11,834 bases of DNA from Paracoccaceae bacterium (GTDB lineage Bacteria > Pseudomonadota > Alphaproteobacteria > Rhodobacterales > Rhodobacteraceae): positions 1 through 11,834 of the forward strand of contig JAESQH010000028.1 in assembly GCA_016765235.1 (NCBI GenBank), read 5' to 3'. Positions 7,331 to 11,834 of the stretch are shown here, one piece after another; the stretch's first letter is position 1; every line of letters starts with the position of its first letter. Under the pieces are notes generated by a model. It was not told the origin of the DNA. It was given only the letters and a program-made list of their open reading frames with translations, and did no database searches. Made by a program: the position numbers and the translations under genes.

Positions 7331-8842
7331 ATGATTAAGGGACTATTGCAAAAGTTCCGAAAGCCCAAGGCGCGAACACAAGCGCAACGGATGCTGACTT
7401 TGCGGAGCGTGCCGGTTTACTATCTGCCGATCACTAAAAGCGGCAGCACTTTCCTTAAGAACCTGTTCTATTATCTGGATCATGCGGAAGAGCATGCTGC
7501 GGGGATCGACATCCACTCGAACCCCGACGATCTGGTGCGCGCCAACTCTGGGGACGAGGAAACCATTCGTCAAAGCCCTTATGCATTTGCCGTGTTACGC
7601 AATCCGGCGGACCGATTTTTGTCGTTGTACTTTGACAAGATTTATGGCGATGGGCCGAATAATTTCGCGGACATCCGATCGCATCTCGCCAATGAAATCG
7701 GGCTGGATTTAACGAGTGGCATTGACGCAAACGTACATCACGAAAACTGTAACCGGTTTATTGATTGGCTGGCGTTGAACCTATCCTTTAAAACTGAAGT
7801 GCCCGTTAATCCGCATTGGCGTCGTCAATCAAGCCGTCTACAAAGGGTGGGCGGATTGGACCTTACGCATTTAACGTTGGACGGTTTGGGCTGGCAATTA
7901 CCGCAGTTGTTGGGGGACATTGTTCCAAACATCAGACAGGCCATGAAAGCCGTTAAGTCGGATAACCGAACGGAAAAACCTTATACGCGCGCCGATATAG
8001 TGGATGCAGCGCTGTTGGCAAAAATCAACGCGGTATATTCTAGTGACCGGAAGCTTTACGAACAGGCTTTGCGAACGTGGCAACCTTGGAATGAATACCA
8101 TCCTGAAGTTACCAAGGGCGAAACGATTAGATGTTTTACGGCAGTTGGACATCCAATCAACTGTATCGCGATTTCCAAAATTGGCCGGACGTATCTGCGG
8201 AACCTGCTGTATCTTTTGGAACACGACAAAGAATATCACGACCCGCTGAAAATCCACACGGAGGGGGCGTCTTCACACAGTGAATTGACCAAAAACAATG
8301 TCGCTAAAGAAGTCAGCTTTTTTGTTATCCGAGATCCTGTCGAGCGGTTTTTTTCGTTGTATTTCGACAAGATACACGGAACAGGGGAGCAATCGTTTCC
8401 ATGGATTGCGAAGCGATTGGTTGCACATCGTGGGTTTGTTCATGAACCCAACATTACGGTTGCGCAACATAGGGCTAATTGTCTGGCATTGTTGGGATAC
8501 ATAGGTCGTAAATTTGATATGGAAGCGCCGCAAAACATCAACTCGCATTGGTCACCACAAGTGGAAATGGCGAAAAAGGCCGTTCGATTTGGGCTAAAGC
8601 CATTGGTGTTGGAGAATTTGGACGAGCAGTTGTTGATAATTGCTGGTGGACGTATCGAAGGGCTAGAAAGCACGATGCAGGCTTTACCGCAGCGGAACAG
8701 TTCGTCAAAACCCTACACAATCGAAGAAATCCTGACCCCGGAAATATCCCAAATAATTTCTGACCTTTATGGCGACGACCAAGCGTTGTATGAGCGGGTT
8801 AAGACGGCATGGGAAACAACCGGCCACCCACCGAAACTGTAG
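7331..8842 (+). CDS. Tandem-duplicated sulfotransferase-like protein
   Basis: A 503-residue protein built from two copies of a sulfotransferase-type domain (about residues 28-251 and 274-494). Each copy has a 5'-phosphosulfate-loop-like segment (PITKSGSTFLKNL, 33-45; AISKIGRTYLRNL, 280-292) and a 3'-phosphate-binding-like segment (VLRNPADRFLSLYFDKI, 88-104; VIRDPVERFFSLYFDKI, 332-348). Each also has an N-x-HW-x-x-Q motif (160 and 404), a KPYT segment (216 and 460) and a closing LYE...W (242-250; 486-494). These are the PAPS-binding features of the Sulfotransfer_2-like families, so transfer of sulfate from PAPS to a glycan or other acceptor is plausible. The acceptor is unknown. No signal peptide is evident; the N-terminus is basic. 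The second loop has Arg286 where the first has Ser39, so one copy may have diverged. It sits 6 bases after rbfA and 7 before truB. Confidence 0.82.
   Translation: MIKGLLQKFRKPKARTQAQRMLTLRSVPVYYLPITKSGSTFLKNLFYYLDHAEEHAAGIDIHSNPDDLVRANSGDEETIRQSPYAFAVLRNPADRFLSLYFDKIYGDGPNNFADIRSHLANEIGLDLTSGIDANVHHENCNRFIDWLALNLSFKTEVPVNPHWRRQSSRLQRVGGLDLTHLTLDGLGWQLPQLLGDIVPNIRQAMKAVKSDNRTEKPYTRADIVDAALLAKINAVYSSDRKLYEQALRTWQPWNEYHPEVTKGETIRCFTAVGHPINCIAISKIGRTYLRNLLYLLEHDKEYHDPLKIHTEGASSHSELTKNNVAKEVSFFVIRDPVERFFSLYFDKIHGTGEQSFPWIAKRLVAHRGFVHEPNITVAQHRANCLALLGYIGRKFDMEAPQNINSHWSPQVEMAKKAVRFGLKPLVLENLDEQLLIIAGGRIEGLESTMQALPQRNSSSKPYTIEEILTPEISQIISDLYGDDQALYERVKTAWETTGHPPKL
7412..8083 (+). repeat. Sulfotransferase-like domain, copy 1 (codons 28-251)
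   Basis: First unit of the internal duplication. In the 17-residue 3'-phosphate-binding segment it shares 12 identical residues with copy 2, counted by eye. Its phosphosulfate loop is the more canonical of the two (K36-S-G-S-T40). Confidence 0.75.
8150..8812 (+). repeat. Sulfotransferase-like domain, copy 2 (codons 274-494)
   Basis: Second unit, of nearly equal length, with motifs in the same order and spacing as copy 1. The nucleotide sequences have diverged, so the duplication is old rather than a recent tandem event. Its loop reads K283-I-G-R-T287. Confidence 0.75.
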
Positions 8843-8849
8843 GAATACC

Positions 8850-9755
8850 ATGGCAAGACGTAAAAAGGGCCGCGCGATAAGTGGATGGCTGATTGTGGAC
8901 AAACCGCTGGGCATTACGTCTAGCGCAGTTGTAAACAAGGCGAAATGGGCGTTTGACGCGCAAAAAGCCGGGCATGCGGGCACGCTTGACCCCGAAGCAA
9001 CAGGCGTGCTGGCGATTGCGTTTGGCGAGGCCACGAAGACCGTGCCTTACGTGACGGATTCGATGAAGGCGTACCGATTTACCGTGCGCTTGGGTCAGGC
9101 GACCAACACCGATGATGGTGAGGGAGAGGTGATTAGCGAAAGCGATAATCGCCCAACTGCCGATGAGATTCGTGCTGCCCTGCCTGCCTTTTCAGGCAAC
9201 ATCATGCAGGTACCACCGCAGTATTCGGCGGTGAAGGTCGACGGTGAGCGCGCCTATAAACGCGCACGCGATGGCGAAGAAATGGATTTAGCCGCCCGCC
9301 CTCTGCTCGTTGAATCGCTTGAACTGATCGAAATGCCGGATGCAGATCACGCGGTGCTTGAGATGACCTGCGGTAAGGGCGGGTATGTGCGTTCAATTGC
9401 GCGCGATCTGGGCCAGGCGTTGGGCTGTTTTGGTCACGTCGTGCAGTTGCGCCGTGTCTGGGCGGGGCCGTTTGAAGTGTCTGACGGCATCGCGTTTGAA
9501 ACGCTCGACGAGATGGCGAAGGACCCCAAGCTTGACGAATTTCTTCTGCCGCTTGAAGCTGGTTTACATGATTTGCATGAACTGACCTGTACACCGGAGG
9601 GTGCCGCCAAACTTCGCAATGGCAATCCGGGCATGGTGATAGCGTCCGATGTGGAATATGGCGAGGAATGCTGGGCCTCGCTGGACGGGGTTCCGGTTGC
9701 AATCGGGGTTTATAAAAGTGGTGAACTGCATCCGAAAAGGGTGTTTGTGCTGTGA
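8850..9755 (+). CDS. truB: tRNA pseudouridine(55) synthase TruB
   Basis: TruB makes the universal pseudouridine 55 in the T loop of tRNAs and also acts as a tRNA chaperone. I choose ATG at 8850: AGGA overlaps the previous stop codon, and an earlier in-frame ATG at 8769 would lie inside the sulfotransferase gene. The 301-residue product opens with SGWLIVDKPLGITS (11-24). It carries the catalytic HAGTLDPEATG with Asp47, the QVPPQYSAVKVDGERAYKRAR segment (nucleobase and T-loop contacts) and GKGGYVRSIARDLG. A C-terminal PUA-like part closes with HPKRVFVL. Its stop overlaps the GTG start of the DUF1643 gene, so co-translation is likely. In many bacteria rpsO follows truB; here extra genes separate them. 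Confidence 0.96.
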   Translation: MARRKKGRAISGWLIVDKPLGITSSAVVNKAKWAFDAQKAGHAGTLDPEATGVLAIAFGEATKTVPYVTDSMKAYRFTVRLGQATNTDDGEGEVISESDNRPTADEIRAALPAFSGNIMQVPPQYSAVKVDGERAYKRARDGEEMDLAARPLLVESLELIEMPDADHAVLEMTCGKGGYVRSIARDLGQALGCFGHVVQLRRVWAGPFEVSDGIAFETLDEMAKDPKLDEFLLPLEAGLHDLHELTCTPEGAAKLRNGNPGMVIASDVEYGEECWASLDGVPVAIGVYKSGELHPKRVFVL

Positions 9756-10258
9756 TTACACGCTCGCATTTGAAAGGTGACGCACCGTCTGTTGCGAACT
9801 ATTCGGATTGCGAGAAGTATCGCTATGACCTGACCCGCGTTTGGGACGAGGGCGGTAAGCGTGTGATGTTCCTGATGCTCAACCCCTCCACCGCGACCGA
9901 AGTGCAGAACGACCCGACGGTGGAGCGTTGCGAGCGGCGAGCACGGACACTGGGATACGGCGCGTTTCGGGTTTGCAACATTTTCGCCTACCGTGCGACG
10001 GACCCCAAAGTCATGCGCGCGACCGCCGACCCCGTTGGTCCATTAAACGACGAAACTATCCGCCAAGGTATTGAATGGGCTGACGATTTGGTCGCCGCTT
10101 GGGGCGCAAACGGCGAACATATGAATAGGGGAGCGGAGGTCGAGGCCTTACTGCGCTCGCTGCCCGTTTCACCCAAGCATCTAGGGCTTACCAAAGCAGG
10201 GCATCCGAAACATCCACTGTATATTGGGTATAAGGTCCAGCCAGAGGTTTGGTGGTAA
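9752..10258 (+). CDS. DUF1643 family protein
   Basis: A 168-residue protein of the uncharacterised DUF1643 family. It is recognised from LNPSTA near residue 43, the following DPTVERCERRARTLGYG, the VCNIFAYRATDPKVM segment, DPVGPLNDETI, WGANG and the closing GLTKAGHPKHPLYIGY. The conserved polar residues (Asn-Pro-Ser-Thr, Arg-Ala-Thr-Asp, His-Pro) suggest a small enzyme-like or nucleotide/nucleic-acid-binding pocket, but no function is known to me. The start is a GTG that overlaps the truB stop by four bases (GTGA), so expression is probably coupled to truB. Base composition matches the truB operon rather than the AT-rich genes that follow. Confidence 0.85.
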   Translation: MITRSHLKGDAPSVANYSDCEKYRYDLTRVWDEGGKRVMFLMLNPSTATEVQNDPTVERCERRARTLGYGAFRVCNIFAYRATDPKVMRATADPVGPLNDETIRQGIEWADDLVAAWGANGEHMNRGAEVEALLRSLPVSPKHLGLTKAGHPKHPLYIGYKVQPEVWW

Positions 10259-10316
10259 TAATGATGTGGGTAGCAAGGATATTAACCCGTCTGCAATAAT
10301 CGACATATACAGTGCA

Positions 10317-10322
10317 TTGACA
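10317..10322 (+). promoter_or_regulatory. Candidate -35 element of the Panacea cassette
   Basis: A consensus TTGACA lies 71 bases before the chosen start. Eighteen bases downstream is CGTAAT (10341-10346), a weak -10 match. TATATT (10363-10368) is a better -10 sequence but lacks a good -35 at proper spacing. Either promoter would be overlapped by the adjacent inverted repeat. Confidence 0.4.
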
Positions 10323-10323
10323 G

Positions 10324-10359
10324 CTAAACGAATCGGCTCTCGTAATTTGATTCGTTAAG
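10324..10359. promoter_or_regulatory. Inverted repeat, candidate autoregulatory operator
   Basis: CTAAACGAATC (10324-10334) and GATTCGTTAAG (10349-10359) are inverted copies matching at 10 of 11 positions, with an uninterrupted 8-base core (AACGAATC/GATTCGTT) and a 14-base spacer. The arms lie within the promoter region of the Panacea gene, where toxin-antitoxin cassettes commonly carry operators. No T run follows, so a terminator for the upstream gene is unlikely. Confidence 0.5.
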
Positions 10360-10393
10360 GACTATATTGTGACTGATGAAAGAGGAGAGCGCC

Positions 10394-10948
10394 ATGGCTG
10401 CCCGTGTAAAATTTCGCACAAAGCCTGAAAAGATTGTCGAGACTATGCTTTATTTGGCCCACAAGGGTATAGAGCTTAGTCAATACAAAACAGTTAAACT
10501 TCTCTATCTTGCGGATAGGGAGCACTTTAGGCGTTTTGGACGACCAATTTCGTATGATAAATACGTTGCCATGGAATACGGACCGGTGGCATCAATCGCT
10601 TTGGATATTATTAATGGAAAGAATGTTCTCGGTGTGGATAAGGATGCCTTACCTTTTGAGATTAACACGATTGGTGTACACTCCTTAATTTCAGACCCGA
10701 AGCGAGACATAAGACGAGAGCTTTTCTCAAAAAGCGACCTAATCATACTTGATGATACGGTTGAGAAATACGGGCATTTTGAGTTTGGTAAGCTATATGA
10801 ACTGACTCATAAACACTTCGCTTATTCGCGCGCTTGGAATAACCAAAAAACAAAGGCTGACCCGATGTTTTTTGAAGACTTCCTTGATGAGACAGCCAAT
10901 AAGGAAGACAAAATTCAGGATTTAGAATTCACAGCCCTTGGTATGTAA
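10394..10948 (+). CDS. Panacea-domain protein (DUF4065/SocA-like), putative antitoxin
   Basis: A 184-residue soluble protein with the Panacea (DUF4065) signature. The first half carries IVETMLYLAHKG (14-25) and KLLYLADREHFRRFGRPIS (35-53), followed by DKYVAMEYGPV (55-65). The second half has LFSKSDLIILDDTVEKYG (110-127) and the KLYELTHKHFAYSRAW segment (133-148). Panacea proteins include the SocA proteolytic adaptor/antitoxin and the PanA antitoxins that neutralise many unrelated toxins. I choose ATG at 10394 because GAGGAGAG (10382-10389) sits just before it; an earlier in-frame ATG at 10376 overlaps that site. The gene overlaps its partner by one base (TAATG). It is AT-richer than its neighbours: two 60-base lines counted by hand give 42% and 35% GC, against 62% for one in truB. 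This suggests acquisition. The antitoxin role is inferred from family and layout. Confidence 0.85.
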   Translation: MAARVKFRTKPEKIVETMLYLAHKGIELSQYKTVKLLYLADREHFRRFGRPISYDKYVAMEYGPVASIALDIINGKNVLGVDKDALPFEINTIGVHSLISDPKRDIRRELFSKSDLIILDDTVEKYGHFEFGKLYELTHKHFAYSRAWNNQKTKADPMFFEDFLDETANKEDKIQDLEFTALGM

Positions 10949-11322
10949 TGGCTAAGCTTGGTGATGTTCTAAAATTTGATTCAAACAAGGTCGCTGGAAG
11001 TCAGTCAAAACCGAAGTATCACATAGCTATTGATTTGAACGCGGGCTATCTTCTTTTTATTAACTCCGATCCATACGAGGGCGCTTTCGCGATTGATCGA
11101 AGTGATTGGCCTGAGATGCCAAAAAAGGAAAGCTTTATCAGTTTTTCCACGCTGATACGTTATAGCAGAGAAGACCTGAAAGACTCTATGCCAGCCGAGC
11201 CATGCGGAACGCTGTCAGACGCGTGCATAGAAAAGATAAGAGAGCATGCCTTAGAATCTATGGTTCTTGAGCAATGGGCGATAAACCTAATTGTCGCTTC
11301 GATTGATAATTCGAAGAAATAG
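10948..11322 (+). CDS. Putative toxin partner of the Panacea protein
   Basis: A 124-residue soluble protein that I cannot assign firmly. The first 75 residues look beta-rich: GDVLKF (5-10), KPKYHIAIDL (21-30), GYLLFINS (33-40) and ESFISFSTLIRYS (61-73). A helical C-terminus follows (about 88-118), beginning GTLSDACIEKIREHALES. The small-barrel layout, with an early G-D-V and a basic-Pro-x-Y-x-I strand, recalls PemK/MazF-like ribonuclease toxins, but I see no decisive catalytic motif. The evidence for a toxin role is mainly context: it follows the Panacea gene with TAATG overlap, has the same AT-rich composition, and the pair forms an isolated cassette ahead of rpsO. Alternatives are a non-toxic partner, or a substrate targeted by the Panacea protein as an adaptor. 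Confidence 0.6.
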   Translation: MAKLGDVLKFDSNKVAGSQSKPKYHIAIDLNAGYLLFINSDPYEGAFAIDRSDWPEMPKKESFISFSTLIRYSREDLKDSMPAEPCGTLSDACIEKIREHALESMVLEQWAINLIVASIDNSKK

Positions 11323-11335
11323 CCCCCTTCCCATA

Positions 11336-11401
11336 CCGCCAAAAACCCTCTATACGCGCGAATGTCGCCACAGGATTCCCTTTGGCGGCCCTTTTTGTTT
11401 T
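11336..11401 (+). terminator. Possible terminator of the Panacea cassette
   Basis: CCGCCAAA (11336-11343) pairs perfectly with TTTGGCGG (11381-11388), and CCCTTTTTGTTTT follows. The 37-base loop is long for an intrinsic terminator, so this is tentative. The rest of the 154-base gap before rpsO (11323-11476) contains a TTGACG at 11400-11405 that could be a -35 element of an rpsO promoter, without a convincing -10. Confidence 0.35.
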
Positions 11402-11476
11402 GACGTTGCTGGACGACATCTTGGCATCCGCCGGAACTTAAAGGTTTATGAAACCCTTGAATATAAGGAATATACG

Positions 11477-11746
11477 ATGTCGATTACGCCTGCAGAAAAA
11501 GAACGTCTGATCAAAGAATTCGCAGTTAAAGAGGGTGACACTGGTTCCCCCGAAGTTCAGGTTGCGATCCTGACCAGCCGTATCAAGACCTTGACCGAGC
11601 ACTTCAAGTCCCACAAAAAGGACAATCACTCGCGTCGCGGTTTGCTAACAATGGTTGCGACACGTCGTAAACTGTTGGACTACACACGTTCCAAAGACGA
11701 AGCGCGTTATAAGTCGCTTATTGAGCGCCTCGGCATTCGCCGCTAA
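11477..11746 (+). CDS. rpsO: 30S ribosomal protein S15
   Basis: S15 is a primary 16S rRNA-binding protein that nucleates the platform of the 30S subunit. The 89-residue product has the standard length and sequence: MSITPAEKERLIKEFA, GDTGSPEVQVAILTSRI (about 22-38), LTEHFKSHKKDNHSRRGL (about 39-56) with the rRNA-contacting His/Asp/Ser residues, and the closing YKSLIERLGIRR. I use ATG at 11477 because AAGGAA (11465-11470) is correctly placed; a longer frame starting at 11291 would add a non-homologous 62-residue extension reading through the toxin gene's end. In many bacteria rpsO is followed by pnp, which would lie beyond the right edge. Confidence 0.97.
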   Translation: MSITPAEKERLIKEFAVKEGDTGSPEVQVAILTSRIKTLTEHFKSHKKDNHSRRGLLTMVATRRKLLDYTRSKDEARYKSLIERLGIRR

Positions 11747-11752
11747 GAATAC

Positions 11753-11780
11753 CAAAGCGCGCCTTCACGGGCGCGTTTTG
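11753..11780 (+). terminator. Intrinsic-terminator-like hairpin after rpsO
   Basis: CAAAGCGCGCC (11753-11763) pairs with GGCGCGTTTTG (11770-11780) around a 6-base loop, giving an 11-base stem with one G-T wobble and the T run forming the base of the stem. It begins seven bases after the rpsO stop codon. It probably ends or attenuates rpsO transcription before the next gene. Confidence 0.7.
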
Positions 11781-11834
11781 CGTTACGCCTATATGATATG
11801 GGCACGTGGCATCGGCCACATCGCGGGTTTCGTC

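Noticed and set aside
9202..9702. A 166-codon minus-strand open frame opposite truB
   Set aside because: It is a low-complexity Arg/Pro/His-rich shadow of truB with no ribosome binding site or homology that I can see.
10324..10359. The inverted repeat as a terminator of the truB-DUF1643 operon
   Set aside because: It has a long spacer, an AT-containing stem and no following T run; an operator fits better.
11291..11476. N-terminal extension of rpsO
   Set aside because: S15 is normally 89 residues, and the ATG at 11477 has a proper ribosome binding site; the extension overlaps the previous gene and the intergenic leader.
11806..11819. Small hairpin GTGGC-ATCG-GCCAC near the right edge
   Set aside because: A five-base stem is too short to be meaningful alone, and the context beyond the window is missing.

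Overview
The window looks like a chromosomal segment of an alphaproteobacterium, most likely a Rhodobacteraceae/Roseobacter-type organism of moderate GC. I infer this from the dapB / rbfA-truB / rpsO neighbourhood and the protein sequences; no search was run. Genes are densely packed, with start/stop overlaps (ATGA, GTGA, TAATG) and two convergent pairs whose stop codons overlap.

Left part (1-6005). The 5' end of a minus-strand ubiG (ubiquinone O-methyltransferase) runs off the left edge. Divergent from it is a proline iminopeptidase gene, translationally coupled to a VTT/DedA-like integral membrane protein. Convergent with these is a three-gene minus-strand cluster: an SDR oxidoreductase with NADPH-type features, a second SDR with NAD-type features (ATGA overlap), and a full-length 2,4-dienoyl-CoA reductase (fadH: flavin, 4Fe-4S and FAD/NADPH domains). 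The three plausibly act together on unsaturated or hydroxy/keto acyl-CoA substrates. A 13-base palindrome in front of the first gene is a candidate operator. A small glycine-rich two- to three-helix membrane protein follows on the plus strand.

Middle part (6002-10258). dapB (lysine/diaminopimelate synthesis) reads leftward. A plus-strand operon reads rightward: rbfA, a 503-aa protein made of two tandem sulfotransferase-like domains, truB, and a DUF1643 protein. rbfA and truB are classic translation/RNA-maturation neighbours; the double sulfotransferase gene sits tightly between them and is the unusual passenger of the operon.

Right part (10259-11834). Between the truB operon and rpsO lies a visibly AT-richer two-gene cassette. 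It encodes a Panacea-domain (DUF4065/SocA-like) protein and, overlapping by one base, a 124-aa protein of a kind I read as its partner toxin, possibly with a PemK/MazF-like small beta-barrel. The cassette is preceded by a near-perfect inverted repeat in its promoter region. This fits a mobile type II toxin-antitoxin (PanA/PanT-type) module lodged between housekeeping genes, and it is the best candidate in the window for a poorly described system. rpsO (ribosomal protein S15) closes the window, followed by a strong intrinsic-terminator-like hairpin. No tRNA, rRNA, insertion sequence or CRISPR array was seen.
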